Positions 1 through 8,192 of a stretch of 40,834 nucleotides of DNA are shown one piece after another (the first letter of the stretch is position 1; each line of letters begins with the position of its first letter). Location of the stretch: contig CABVDE010000017.1 of the NCBI GenBank assembly GCA_902496945.1, positions 1-40,834 on the forward strand. The letters are read 5' to 3'. The DNA is from an uncultured Collinsella sp. (lineage in GTDB: Bacteria; Actinomycetota; Coriobacteriia; Coriobacteriales; Coriobacteriaceae). The notes under the pieces are model-generated. The model had not been told where the DNA came from, ran no database searches, and saw only the letters and a list, made by a program, of their open reading frames with translations. The position numbers and the translations under genes were made by a program.

Positions 1-93
1 GCGGTCACGAGCGGGGGCTCCTATCTTTTTAGTGCCCTCGGATTGGGTCATAGTGTCTGTCGGTAACGAATCATCGGCTTTTTCATTGTTGGG

Positions 94-108
94 CAATATA
101 AGATATTG
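94..108. repeat. Small perfect inverted repeat upstream of lspA
   Basis: CAATAT, a 3-base spacer and ATATTG form a perfect 15-base dyad about 45 bases before lspA. It could be a small operator or chance in an AT-rich stretch. The rest of bases 1-153 holds no gene I can support. The first 66 bases are open in frame 1 up to a TAA at 64-66, which could be the tail of an upstream gene, but I do not recognise it. Confidence 0.3.
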
Positions 109-153
109 GATTGCGTTAAACGGAATTCGAGTTCTTGAGGGTAGGGGATTGAT

Positions 154-753
154 TTGGGTCGCACTGGGGATATGACGCCGCCTTTGCGCTGGCGGCTGGG
201 TGTTGCTGGTGGGGTGGCACTGGTTGTGCTGCTTGTTGACCAGTTAACCAAGCTTGCTGTTCGCGCCGTGGGCGATGCGCTGCATGTGACCGTTATCCCC
301 GGCGTGATCGATTTCCTGTTTGTCCGCAATATCGGTGCTGCTTTTAGCATGGGCGAGGGGCACGGTGCTGCGTTTGCCGTGCTGGCGTTGGCGGTCATTA
401 TCGCTATTGCCGTGTACCTCGTTCGTGCGCCCCAGCTCGCCCATCTTGAGGTTGTGGGCATGGCGATGGTTGCGGGCGGTGCTATCGGCAACGCAATCGA
501 TCGTTTGGCCTTTGGCTTCGTGACCGATTTTATTGCCACCACCTTCATCGATTTCCCCGTCTTTAATGTGGCCGATATCGGCATTACCTTGGGCGTCGTG
601 CTTGCCCTCTTTGGCTACATGTTCTTGAGCCCCGCGGCCCGTGAGGTCGATGCGACCGCCGAGCTTAACGCCCGTGACGAGGCCCGTGCCAAGCGCAAGG
701 CTAAACAGCGTGGGGAGCGTGCCCGCAAGATTCGCGAAGGGAATGAGCGCTAA
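154..753 (+). CDS. lspA: Lipoprotein signal peptidase (signal peptidase II)
   Basis: Membrane aspartyl protease that removes the signal peptide from diacylglyceryl-modified prolipoproteins. The 199-aa product has four hydrophobic segments (about residues 15-32, 72-92, 95-118, 140-160). It carries the two family motifs with the catalytic aspartates: GNAIDR (Asp116) and FNVADI (Asp141). A charged, Lys/Arg-rich cytoplasmic tail of about 35 residues (165-199) extends past the usual end of the family. The start is a TTG chosen because AGGGGA lies five bases upstream. An ATG at 172 is possible, but its G-rich stretch is too close. The stop overlaps the next start (TAATG), so translation is probably coupled to the pseudouridine synthase, a common lspA-rluD pair. 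Confidence 0.95.
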   Translation: MGRTGDMTPPLRWRLGVAGGVALVVLLVDQLTKLAVRAVGDALHVTVIPGVIDFLFVRNIGAAFSMGEGHGAAFAVLALAVIIAIAVYLVRAPQLAHLEVVGMAMVAGGAIGNAIDRLAFGFVTDFIATTFIDFPVFNVADIGITLGVVLALFGYMFLSPAAREVDATAELNARDEARAKRKAKQRGERARKIREGNER

Positions 754-1766
754 TGGCCGACTTCCATATCCTTGTTGCCGACGATGCCGCTGGTCAGCGT
801 CTCGACGCCTATTTGGGCGCCAATGACGGTTGCCCTACGCGCTCTGCCTGCGCGCATCTGATTGAGGGCGGTGCCGTATGTGTTAATGGCGAGACCTGCC
901 TGTCTAAAAAGTACGCCGTGCGAGCCGGCGACCGTATTTCGGTCGATTTGCCCGAGCCGCACGATCCCGCCGATGTGATTCCCGAGGCTATCCCGCTCGA
1001 CATTCGCTATGAGGACGACTATCTCATTGTGCTCTCCAAGCAGCGTGGCCTGGTGTGCCATCCTGCGCATGGTCATGAGAACGGTACGCTCGCGAATGCC
1101 CTGGTCTATCACTGCGGTATCGACCATTTGGGCACCGTGCAGGGCGAGGACCGCCCCGGTATCGTGCATCGACTGGACCGCGATACCTCTGGTCTCATGC
1201 TTGCGGCAAAAGACGACGACACGCAACGCGCGCTTCAAAATCTCATCCGCACGCGCACGCTCGACCGCCGCTACATTACGCTTGTTCACGGTCATATCGC
1301 TATGGATGAGGGCACCATTAACACCGGCATTGCCCGTTCTACGCGTGACCGTGTCAAGATGGCGGTTTCGGACGATCCTTTCGCGCGCCAGGCCATTACG
1401 ACCTTTAAGGTCCTCGAGCGTTTTGATTCCACGCGCTTCGACGAAGGCTATACGCTCGTGGAATGTCACCTGTTTACGGGCCGTACGCACCAGATTCGCG
1501 TGCATATGCGCCATATCAACCACGCCTGCGTGGGCGATCCGCTCTACGGCAAGTGCGATGCGCGCGCAGACCAGGGCCTGACCAGGCAGTTCCTGCATTC
1601 TTGGCGTGTAGCGTTCGACCACCCCGTGACGGGGGAGCGCATCGAGTGCCGCGACGAGCTGCCGTGGGATCTTGCCGCCGTCCTTGACGACTTGGCCCCT
1701 CGCTCGCTTGGCCGCACGGAGGCCGGCTATGACATCGTCCCCCAGCTCGGCCTTCTCGAAGCCTAG
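753..1766 (+). CDS. rluD: RluA/RluD-family 23S rRNA pseudouridine synthase
   Basis: Isomerises uridine to pseudouridine in ribosomal RNA. The 337-aa protein starts with an S4 RNA-binding domain (about residues 15-65, RLDAYL...GGAVCVNG). The catalytic domain follows, with the signature HRLDRDTSGLML, where Asp142 is the family nucleophile. TGRTHQIRVHMRHI is the conserved RluA C-terminal motif. In the usual KPxGLxxHP element the sequence reads KQRGLVCHP, a mild departure. The ATG shares one base with the lspA stop. S4 plus the HRLD motif supports the RluD type, but RluC cannot be excluded, so the exact target uridines are not known from sequence. Confidence 0.9.
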   Translation: MADFHILVADDAAGQRLDAYLGANDGCPTRSACAHLIEGGAVCVNGETCLSKKYAVRAGDRISVDLPEPHDPADVIPEAIPLDIRYEDDYLIVLSKQRGLVCHPAHGHENGTLANALVYHCGIDHLGTVQGEDRPGIVHRLDRDTSGLMLAAKDDDTQRALQNLIRTRTLDRRYITLVHGHIAMDEGTINTGIARSTRDRVKMAVSDDPFARQAITTFKVLERFDSTRFDEGYTLVECHLFTGRTHQIRVHMRHINHACVGDPLYGKCDARADQGLTRQFLHSWRVAFDHPVTGERIECRDELPWDLAAVLDDLAPRSLGRTEAGYDIVPQLGLLEA

Positions 1767-1784
1767 CCAGTATTAGTTGGTTTC

Positions 1785-1811
1785 TTGAACGCCCCTAGCC
1801 TGCGGTAAGAT
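1785..1811 (+). promoter_or_regulatory. Candidate promoter of the glycosyltransferase gene
   Basis: TTGAAC at 1785-1790 and TAAGAT at 1806-1811 resemble -35 and -10 boxes, with a short 15-base spacer. It lies in the 82-base gap after the pseudouridine synthase and 38 bases before the next ATG. No terminator is visible in the gap, so read-through from lspA-rluD is also possible. Confidence 0.4.
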
Positions 1812-1848
1812 ATACGGTTGTTTACGTAACGCGTTCCCGGGAGCCTGC

Positions 1849-3144
1849 ATGCTCGCCATTTTGCAAACCAACACGCCCATCGTGATTTTTAACCAGATTG
1901 TGGTTACGCTGCTCACGATCTGCTTCCTCTATCAGGTGGTCTTTTTTATCATCGGCGCCCTGCGCGGTGAAGTTGCACCTCCCAAGGCCAAAAAGCTCCA
2001 TCGCTATGCCTTCTTCATTGCAGCGCATAACGAGGAGGCGGTAATTGCCAATCTCGTGCGTTCCATCAAAGACCAGGACTATCCATCCGAGCTTATCGAG
2101 GTCTTCGTGGTTGCCGATGCTTGCACCGATAACACGGCGCAGCTCGCTCGCGAGGCGGGCGCTATCGTGTACGAGCGTAATGACCTGGCCCGCAAGGGTA
2201 AGAGCTGGGTCATGGACTTTGGTTTCGACCGTATTCTCGACGAGTATCCCGATACGTTTGAAGGCTACTTCATCTTCGACGCCGACAACGTCATCTCTCG
2301 CGATTACGTCTCCAAGATGAACGATGCCTTTGACCAGGGCTTCCATGTGGTCACAAGCTATCGCAACTCTAAGAACTTCGGCAGCTCGTGGATCTCGGCT
2401 GCTAACGCCACGTGGTACCTGCGCGAGGCGCGCTTCCTCAACAACGCGCGCAATATCTGCAAGACGTCCTGCGCCGTCTCGGGCTCGGGCTACCTCATCT
2501 CCGCGAGCGTTATCGAAGGCATGCACGGGTGGCAGTTCCATACGCTAACCGAGGATATCCAGTTCACCACGTTCTGCGCTATTCACGGTATTCGCATCGG
2601 CTATGCGCCGGCGGAGTTCTTTGACGAGCAGCCCGTGACGTTTAAGGCCTCTTGGAAGCAGCGTATGCGCTGGACCAAGGGCTTCTACCAGGTCTTTTTT
2701 ACCTATGGCAAGCATCTTGTCAAATCGACGTTCCGCTACCATCGCTTTGCCGCCTATGACATGTTTATGACCATCGCTCCGGGCATGCTGCTGTCCCTGA
2801 TCTCCATGCTCGCCAACGCGACCTTCCTCATCGTGGGCGGGCTTTCGCATGGTTTCTTGGCCACCGAGGTCGAGATGCAGGCTTGTGCCGCCTCGCTTAT
2901 CATGACGTTCGCGATGATGTACCAGACCTTCTTTACCCTGGCGCTGCTCACGACCATCTTTGAGTACAAGCACATTCACTGCGCTCAAAAGTGGCGTTTG
3001 GTGACGAACCTGTTTACCTTCCCGATCTTCATGTTCAGCTATATCCCTATCACGGTGGCCGCGCTGTTCCTGAAGGTCGACTGGGTCCCGACGCAGCATG
3101 CCGTAAACGTCACCCTCGACGAGGTCATGCAAGGCGCCAAATAA
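1849..3144 (+). CDS. Membrane-bound family 2 glycosyltransferase
   Basis: Processive-type glycosyltransferase predicted to add sugar units at the inner face of the membrane. One N-terminal membrane segment (about 11-37) precedes a GT-A domain with the nucleotide-sugar motifs: the first Asp in VVADACTDN (near 90), DADN at 144-147 (DxD), the general-base pair ED at 235-236 and QRMRW at 271-275 (QxxRW). Three membrane segments follow (about 305-330, 350-375, 388-412). This is the plan of BcsA, hyaluronan synthase and IcaA/PgaC. The sugar cannot be read from the sequence. GGGAG lies seven bases before the ATG. There is no second glycosyltransferase, deacetylase or c-di-GMP partner beside it, so it looks like a stand-alone gene with its own promoter and terminator. 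Confidence 0.88.
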   Translation: MLAILQTNTPIVIFNQIVVTLLTICFLYQVVFFIIGALRGEVAPPKAKKLHRYAFFIAAHNEEAVIANLVRSIKDQDYPSELIEVFVVADACTDNTAQLAREAGAIVYERNDLARKGKSWVMDFGFDRILDEYPDTFEGYFIFDADNVISRDYVSKMNDAFDQGFHVVTSYRNSKNFGSSWISAANATWYLREARFLNNARNICKTSCAVSGSGYLISASVIEGMHGWQFHTLTEDIQFTTFCAIHGIRIGYAPAEFFDEQPVTFKASWKQRMRWTKGFYQVFFTYGKHLVKSTFRYHRFAAYDMFMTIAPGMLLSLISMLANATFLIVGGLSHGFLATEVEMQACAASLIMTFAMMYQTFFTLALLTTIFEYKHIHCAQKWRLVTNLFTFPIFMFSYIPITVAALFLKVDWVPTQHAVNVTLDEVMQGAK

Positions 3145-3152
3145 CCACCACC

Positions 3153-3192
3153 AAAACCACCACAAAGGGGCAGGCGCCTTTGTGGTGGTTTT
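3153..3192. terminator. Perfect 16-bp bidirectional terminator hairpin
   Basis: AAAACCACCACAAAGG (3153-3168) pairs without mismatch to 3177-3192 around an 8-base loop. The A-run/T-run edges let it act in either direction. It starts eight bases after the glycosyltransferase stop and separates that gene from the peptidase gene. Confidence 0.9.
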
Positions 3193-3223
3193 GCTTTTGT
3201 GATGCAGCTCGAGGAGATGTTCG

Positions 3224-3646
3224 ATGGTCTATATCCCGTTTTGGCTGTGCGCCATCGCTGGTGCCATTATCGATACTCGTGATCGGCGGTTCCCGAATTC
3301 GCTTGCAGGGGCTTGTGTCGTAGCGGCGTTTGCCGGCGTATGGCTCGATCGCGGCATGGCCGTGGCGCTTGACCACGCGGGTCTTGCCGCGATCGTGTAT
3401 CTTGCTCTTGTACTGACTGAGTCCCTCTGGCGTCGTCTTCGCCAAACCCCGGGCATCGGCATGGGAGATGCCAAGGCGCTCTTTGCGCTTTGCACTTTCG
3501 ATCCCATGGGTGGCATCGTGGCATTTGCCGCCGCGCTCCTGGTCCTTGCCCTCTCCTGCCTCATCACAAAATCGCGCTCCCTGCCATTGCTCCCGTTTTT
3601 GGTGCCGATTTTTGCCATAATCGAGGTCGTGGGCTGCATATTGTAA
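3224..3646 (+). CDS. Small type A24 prepilin peptidase-like protein
   Basis: Predicted membrane aspartyl peptidase of the prepilin/preflagellin family, which cleaves the short leader of type IV pilin-like proteins. The 140-aa product is the short, methylase-free form (TadV/CpaA-like). Asp17 in IIDTRDRRFPN and Asp82 in GMGDAK match the two catalytic aspartates. Hydrophobic segments cover about 3-17, 28-48, 52-66, 85-112 and 118-140. GGAG lies upstream of the ATG. No pilin, ATPase or Tad gene is present in the window, so the substrate must be encoded elsewhere. It lies 31 bases after the strong terminator and just ahead of dgt. Confidence 0.8.
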   Translation: MVYIPFWLCAIAGAIIDTRDRRFPNSLAGACVVAAFAGVWLDRGMAVALDHAGLAAIVYLALVLTESLWRRLRQTPGIGMGDAKALFALCTFDPMGGIVAFAAALLVLALSCLITKSRSLPLLPFLVPIFAIIEVVGCIL

Positions 3647-3677
3647 CCGATTGCGCATCCTTCTTAAGGAGCATGCC

Positions 3678-4925
3678 ATGGCAACTAATCAAGAAACGGC
3701 CGTCATTAAGGCGCGCATGGACCGTATTCCCTCGGCGTTGTCGCCCGAGCTTGTCGAGCGCATTGCCGCCGATCGTGCTTCGGGTGCCGTCAACCCATAT
3801 CGTTGCAACGACGACCAGGTAATTCGTCGTATTGATCGCGCTGCCGACAAAGGCACGCTTATGCGTCCGGCGTTTATGCGCGATACCGAAAAGATTCTCC
3901 ATCTACCGGCATACACCCGTTATGCAGGCAAAACGCAGGTCTTTAGCTTCCGCAGCAACGATGATCTGTCGCGTCGCGGCCTGCACGTGCAGCTTGTCTC
4001 GCGTATAGCTCGCGATATCGGTCGCGCCCTGGGGCTCAACTGCGACCTGATCGAGGCGATTGGTCTGGGTCACGACTTGGGTCATACGCCCTTCGGTCAC
4101 GCCGGCGAGCGATTCCTCAACGATATCTATCACGAGCGCACAGGTCGCTATTTCTTCCACAACGTGCAGTCGGTGCGCGTACTCGATGCGCTGTACGGCC
4201 GCAACGTGTCGCTCCAGACGCTCGACGGCGTGCTGTGCCATAACGGCGAGTACGAGCAGCGCGTATTTGAATTGTCGGATATGGGCTCCTTTGACCAGTT
4301 CGATCAGACGGTTGAGGACTGCATTGCCACGGGTTATAGCGCCATTGAGCACCTGCGCCCCATGACGCTCGAGGGCTGCGTCGTTCGCATCTCGGATATT
4401 CTTGCCTACGTCGGTCGTGACCGTCAGGATGCGATCGCGGCGGGCCTGCTTTCGCCCGACGCTTTTGATGATGGCCGGGGCGGTGTCTACAACAGCTGGA
4501 TCCTCACGCACGCTTCCATCGATATCGTGGAGCATAGTTACGGTAAATCGCGTATCGAGATGAGCGAGGACCTGTTTGAGGAAATCCGCCGAGCTAAGCG
4601 CGAGAACTACGAGAAGATCTATAGCAAGGGCGGCATCGAGGGCGACTCCGAAGCGGAGCTGCGCGAGGCTTTCGAAAAACTCTATGACCGCTGTCTGCAG
4701 GATATAAACAAAGGCGACGAATCCTCATACATCTTTAAGCATCACATTTCGCGCATTGAACAGCAGCTTTCCTACTACGACCGTACGTATGCCTGGCAGG
4801 ATGATAAGGATCAAGCGGTGGTGGATTACATCGCGAGCATGACGGACGGCTATTTCTGCGAGCTGACGAGCAAACTATTCCCGGGCCTGAAGTTTCCGCA
4901 TCGTACTTATATTAACGAACGCTAG
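3678..4925 (+). CDS. dgt: Deoxyguanosinetriphosphate triphosphohydrolase-like HD protein
   Basis: Hydrolyses dNTPs to deoxynucleoside and triphosphate, trimming the DNA-precursor pool. The HD-domain metal ligands are visible: His103 (RRGLHVQ), His132-Asp133 in GHDLGHTPFGH, and a later Asp in the RISDILAY segment. Length 415 aa is in the usual range. The start is the ATG with AAGGAG seven bases upstream. A TTG at 3651 would add nine residues but has no ribosome-binding site. The gene follows the prepilin peptidase by 31 bases and precedes rarA by 54. Together with rarA and the sigma factor it points to a nucleotide/replication-stress grouping, which is inference from position. Confidence 0.9.
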   Translation: MATNQETAVIKARMDRIPSALSPELVERIAADRASGAVNPYRCNDDQVIRRIDRAADKGTLMRPAFMRDTEKILHLPAYTRYAGKTQVFSFRSNDDLSRRGLHVQLVSRIARDIGRALGLNCDLIEAIGLGHDLGHTPFGHAGERFLNDIYHERTGRYFFHNVQSVRVLDALYGRNVSLQTLDGVLCHNGEYEQRVFELSDMGSFDQFDQTVEDCIATGYSAIEHLRPMTLEGCVVRISDILAYVGRDRQDAIAAGLLSPDAFDDGRGGVYNSWILTHASIDIVEHSYGKSRIEMSEDLFEEIRRAKRENYEKIYSKGGIEGDSEAELREAFEKLYDRCLQDINKGDESSYIFKHHISRIEQQLSYYDRTYAWQDDKDQAVVDYIASMTDGYFCELTSKLFPGLKFPHRTYINER

Positions 4926-4979
4926 TTCGTATCCTTTCGGTATACTGTTGACGGACAAAGTATTTGATGGATACATGGG

Positions 4980-6335
4980 ATGGCTATGGATGACCTTTTT
5001 TCTGCCTCGACGCGCGAGCGTTCCTTTAAAAATGCACCGCTCGCGGTGCGCATGCGCCCCAATTCGCTCGATGAGTACGTGGGCCAGCAGAAGGCCGTGG
5101 GCAAGGGTTCGTGGCTGCGTGCGGCGATTGAGCACGACGTGCTGTCGAGCGTGATCTTGTACGGGCCTGCCGGTACGGGCAAGACGACGCTGGCGCATAT
5201 TATCGCCAACCATACCAAGAGCGAGTTTGTCGAGGTCAGTGCCGTAACGGGTACCGTGAAAGATCTTCGTCGCGTGATCGACGAGGCAAAGACGCGCTTG
5301 AATACGTACGACCGCCGCACCATCCTGTTTATCGACGAGATTCATCGTTTTTCAAAATCGCAGCAGGATGCGCTTTTGCATGCAGTTGAAAACCGTACTG
5401 TCATTATGATTGGCGCCACGACCGAGAACCCGTACTTCGAGGTCAACTCCGCATTGTTGTCACGTGGGCGCGTGGTGGAGCTTGAGCACCTAAAGGACGA
5501 GGACATTGCAACGCTCATTGAGCGTGCGCTCGAGGCACCGCAGGGTTTAAACGGTAAGTTCTCGGCCGATGAGGATACGGTTAAGACCATCTGTACGCTG
5601 GCTGCGGGCGATGCCCGCTCAGCGCTCACGACGCTCGAGCTGGCGAGCGAGATCGCCGTGACACGCCCCGACACCGAGGGTACGCCGGCGCCGGCAGCGG
5701 GGGAGCGGTATCCCATCACGGTCGACGATGTGAAGATCGCCAACCCGCGTCGTGGGTTTTCGTATGACAAAAACGGTGACATGCACTACGACATTATCAG
5801 TGCGTTCATTAAGTCCATGCGCGGCAGCGACCCCGATGCCACCATTTATTGGCTCGCGCGCATGATCGATGCTGGTGAGGATCCTAAGTTTATCGCCCGA
5901 CGCATTATGATTCAGGCTTCCGAGGATGTCGGCAATGCCGATCCGCAGGCACTTTTGGTGGCGAATGCTGCGTTTAAATCTGCTGAGGTCATTGGCTATC
6001 CCGAGTGTCGCATCAACCTGGCACAGGCTGCGCTCTATGTGTGCCTGGCGCCTAAGTCCAATGCGTGCGAGGCCTCGATCGATGCCGCGCTGGCGGATAT
6101 CCACAGCAGTGGTCTTCGCGAGGTGCCCAGCTATCTGCGCGATCGCCATCGTCCGGGCAGCGATGAGTACGGCGTGTACAAGTATCCCCACGATTATCCC
6201 GAAGGCTGGGTCGACCAGCGCTATTTACCCGAAGGCTTAGAACGCGGTGCGTTTTGGCAGCCTGCTGGCCGCGGCTGGGAAGAGTGGCGCGTAGAGCAAA
6301 GCGAGCGCGACCGTAGCGGGAATGCTCCGAAGTAG
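4980..6335 (+). CDS. rarA: Replication-associated recombination protein A (AAA+ ATPase)
   Basis: RarA/MgsA is a clamp-loader-like AAA+ ATPase that acts at stalled replication forks with single-strand binding protein. The 451-aa protein shows Walker A GPAGTGKT at 62-69, Walker B ILFIDEIHRF with Asp119-Glu120, and sensor-1 GATTENPYFEV. The C-terminal MgsA region carries the family stretches SYDKNGDMHYDIISAFIKSMRGSDPDA and HDYPEGW. ATG 4980 is used, with ATG 4986 as a close alternative; neither has a strong ribosome-binding site. TTGACG at 4948-4953 could be a -35 box. A half copy of the GGGACAAA palindrome family follows the stop. Confidence 0.93.
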   Translation: MAMDDLFSASTRERSFKNAPLAVRMRPNSLDEYVGQQKAVGKGSWLRAAIEHDVLSSVILYGPAGTGKTTLAHIIANHTKSEFVEVSAVTGTVKDLRRVIDEAKTRLNTYDRRTILFIDEIHRFSKSQQDALLHAVENRTVIMIGATTENPYFEVNSALLSRGRVVELEHLKDEDIATLIERALEAPQGLNGKFSADEDTVKTICTLAAGDARSALTTLELASEIAVTRPDTEGTPAPAAGERYPITVDDVKIANPRRGFSYDKNGDMHYDIISAFIKSMRGSDPDATIYWLARMIDAGEDPKFIARRIMIQASEDVGNADPQALLVANAAFKSAEVIGYPECRINLAQAALYVCLAPKSNACEASIDAALADIHSSGLREVPSYLRDRHRPGSDEYGVYKYPHDYPEGWVDQRYLPEGLERGAFWQPAGRGWEEWRVEQSERDRSGNAPK

Positions 6336-6336
6336 C

Positions 6337-6356
6337 TGCTGATTATTTTGTCCCAC
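6337..6356 (+). repeat. Half copy of the GTGGGACAAA palindrome, after rarA
   Basis: CTGATTATTTTGTCCCAC just after the rarA stop (TAG 6333-6335) matches the loop and right arm of the palindromes at 23118-23150 and 34991-35027. No left arm is present. The remaining gap to 6435 has a CCCC-TTT-GGGG mini-hairpin (6381-6391) and no clear promoter. Confidence 0.45.
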
Positions 6357-6435
6357 GGTCTCACGCTTGGCATGTTCGGTCCCCTTTGGGGTACCATGAA
6401 GAGCGTCTGTATTTCGATTCCTTTGGGAGGCTTGT

Positions 6436-7029
6436 ATGAGTCCCATTCAAATCGCCCTGCTGGTGCTCGCCGTTGCCGGCGTGTGGGCCGTCGTTGAGCT
6501 TGCGCTCACGCTGCGCAAGACCCGCACCGTCGTTGATTCGCTCGACAAGACGGTGAGCGATCTCAACAACACGCTCGCCGAGGCACAGCCCGTGGTGGCA
6601 AAGCTCGATGGCGCCGTTGACGAGCTTACGCCGGCACTTGCCCAGGTGGAGCCGCTCCTCAAATCGAGCAAGACTGCCGTTGACGCCCTGACGTCCAACC
6701 TCGTTGAGGTTGAGGCGGTCGTTCGCGACATTTCCGAGGTTACAGGCAGCATGGCCGAGGCCAGCAATGCCGTGTCGAGTGTGACCGACTCTGCGGTCGG
6801 TGCCGTGCAGAAGCTCTTCAATAAGGTGAAGGCTCCTGCAGCCGACGCCGATCGCAAACTCGCCGCTGCCGACGCCGAGGCTGGGCAGCCTACCGAGCGC
6901 GTTTTGATTGGTGAGGCTGAGGACGAGGCCGGCGTTGGTGCAGATTCGGCTCAGAAGTCTTCAGCCAAGCCGGCTCAGTATTACACCTATACGCCCGCCG
7001 AGATCTCCGAGGAGTCCTGCGATGAGTAA
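6436..7029 (+). CDS. DUF948-like membrane-anchored coiled-coil protein
   Basis: Function not known. One N-terminal membrane segment (about 5-24) is followed by a long helical region (25-130). Its repeating pattern of hydrophobic and Asp/Glu/Leu residues is like the DUF948/YtxG family of general-stress proteins. A low-complexity Ala/Glu-rich tail ends in PAQYYTYTPAEISEE. GGGAGG precedes the ATG at a good distance. The stop overlaps the RsbW-like start (ATGAGTAA), and the sigma factor follows, so translation is probably coupled. A YtxG-like protein next to a SigB-type sigma factor fits a stress role, which is inference from the neighbours. Confidence 0.65.
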   Translation: MSPIQIALLVLAVAGVWAVVELALTLRKTRTVVDSLDKTVSDLNNTLAEAQPVVAKLDGAVDELTPALAQVEPLLKSSKTAVDALTSNLVEVEAVVRDISEVTGSMAEASNAVSSVTDSAVGAVQKLFNKVKAPAADADRKLAAADAEAGQPTERVLIGEAEDEAGVGADSAQKSSAKPAQYYTYTPAEISEESCDE

Positions 7030-7399
7030 CGAAGCGACCTGTCCCATCACGCTGAACGTTGCCGGGGACCCGCGTTTGGCACGACTTGTGCGTATGACCG
7101 CAGCCAACGTCGGTGCTCTGTGCTCCATGTCAGTCGATCGCATCGAGGACATCCGTATGGCTGCCGAGGAGGCCTTCATCTTTGGTTGTACGGCCGTCGA
7201 TTCCGATGACATCAACATCAAATTCGATGTCGATGAATCTCACGTGGGCATGACCTTTACCTTTGGCGACCAGGCTACGGTCGATGAAGACGACCAAGCT
7301 GCGGTGTATGCCGAGCTCATTCTTGCAAGCGTGTGCGATTCCTATGAAAAGACCTCGGCGCCCCTGACGCTTTCCCTCGACCTCAAGGCGGATATCTAA
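7022..7399 (+). CDS. Degenerate RsbW/SpoIIAB-like anti-sigma protein
   Basis: The 125-aa product resembles the GHKL-type serine-kinase anti-sigma factors that hold SigB/SigF. The helix IEDIRMAAEEAFIFGCTAV (41-59) aligns with the RsbW/SpoIIAB N-box. Glu50 is kept, but the Mg-binding Asn is Phe54 and the following His is Ala58. The glycine-rich DxGxG ATP loop is absent; FTFGDQATVDEDDQ stands there. It therefore probably does not bind ATP like a standard kinase. The start overlaps the upstream gene by eight bases, and the sigma factor begins one base after its TAA, the classic anti-sigma/sigma order. It may act as a kinase-dead anti-sigma or a partner-binding protein. Confidence 0.65.
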   Translation: MSNEATCPITLNVAGDPRLARLVRMTAANVGALCSMSVDRIEDIRMAAEEAFIFGCTAVDSDDINIKFDVDESHVGMTFTFGDQATVDEDDQAAVYAELILASVCDSYEKTSAPLTLSLDLKADI

Positions 7400-7400
7400 T

Positions 7401-8192
7401 ATGACCGAACGTTCCCGGAGCGGTAAGACCGCTTGGGACAAGGAGAAAACCCGCGAGCTGTTTCGTCGTTATAAGGAGACTGGTGATCCGGATGCCCGCG
7501 AGCAACTCGTCATGTCCCACATGAACCTGGTAAGGTTTCTTGCCAACAAATTTAAGAACCGCGGTGAGCCGCTCGATGACCTTTTGCAGGTCGGCTATCT
7601 GGGCTTGCTCAAGGCTATCGACCGCTTTGACCCTGAGCGCGGGCTCGAGTTCACCACGTTTGCCACACCTACTATTCTGGGTGAAATTAAGCGTCATTTC
7701 CGCGACAAGGGCTGGAGCGTGCGCGTGCCCCGTCGCTTGCAGGAGCTCTCGGCCAAGGTCAACCAGGCCACTGATAAGCTCACCAACGAGCTACAGCGTT
7801 CTCCTAAGGTTGAGGAAATCGCCGAATACCTGGACGTGACCGTCGACGAGGTGCTTGAAGCCATGGAATCGTCCTCGGCCTACACCTCGGTACCCATCGA
7901 GGCCCCCGGCGCATCTGATTCCGATGACGCACCCTCGATTCTCGACCGCTACGCCGACGACGACAACGAGCTCGACTTTACCGATGACCGCCTGGTGATC
8001 GAGGAAGCCATCCGCGATTTCTCGCCGCGCGAGCGCGAGGTGATTGAGCTGCGCTTTGTAAAGGGCATGACCCAGATCGAGATTGCCAAGAAACTCGGTA
8101 TTTCGCAGGTTCAGGTCTCGCGCCTGCTTCGCCGTACCCTTAAGAAGATTCAAGACAAGATCGACCCCGACGGAGTGATGGTTCGTTCATGA
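7401..8192 (+). CDS. SigB/SigF/SigG-family RNA polymerase sigma factor
   Basis: Group 3 sigma-70 factor, 263 aa, directing RNA polymerase to stress or envelope promoters. Region 2 is seen as LVRFLANKFKNRGEPLDDLLQVGYLGLLKAIDRFD plus TFATPTILGEIKRHFRD. Region 3 follows (RVPRRLQELSAKVNQATDKL, residues about 110-160). Region 4 is LSPREREVIELRFVKGMTQIEIAKKLGISQVQVSRLLRR, with a helix-turn-helix. The GEIKRHFRDKGWSVRVPRR block is characteristic of SigB/SigF/SigG. An acidic linker (DSDDAPSILDRYADDDNELD) separates regions 3 and 4. The RsbW-like gene sits one base upstream, and the transporter gene overlaps its stop by four bases. No anti-anti-sigma (STAS) gene is in the window. Confidence 0.92.
   Translation: MTERSRSGKTAWDKEKTRELFRRYKETGDPDAREQLVMSHMNLVRFLANKFKNRGEPLDDLLQVGYLGLLKAIDRFDPERGLEFTTFATPTILGEIKRHFRDKGWSVRVPRRLQELSAKVNQATDKLTNELQRSPKVEEIAEYLDVTVDEVLEAMESSSAYTSVPIEAPGASDSDDAPSILDRYADDDNELDFTDDRLVIEEAIRDFSPREREVIELRFVKGMTQIEIAKKLGISQVQVSRLLRRTLKKIQDKIDPDGVMVRS

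Noticed and set aside
1..66. Tail of an upstream gene ending at TAA 64-66
   Set aside because: Only 21 codons are visible and the peptide matches nothing I recognise, so it cannot be called.
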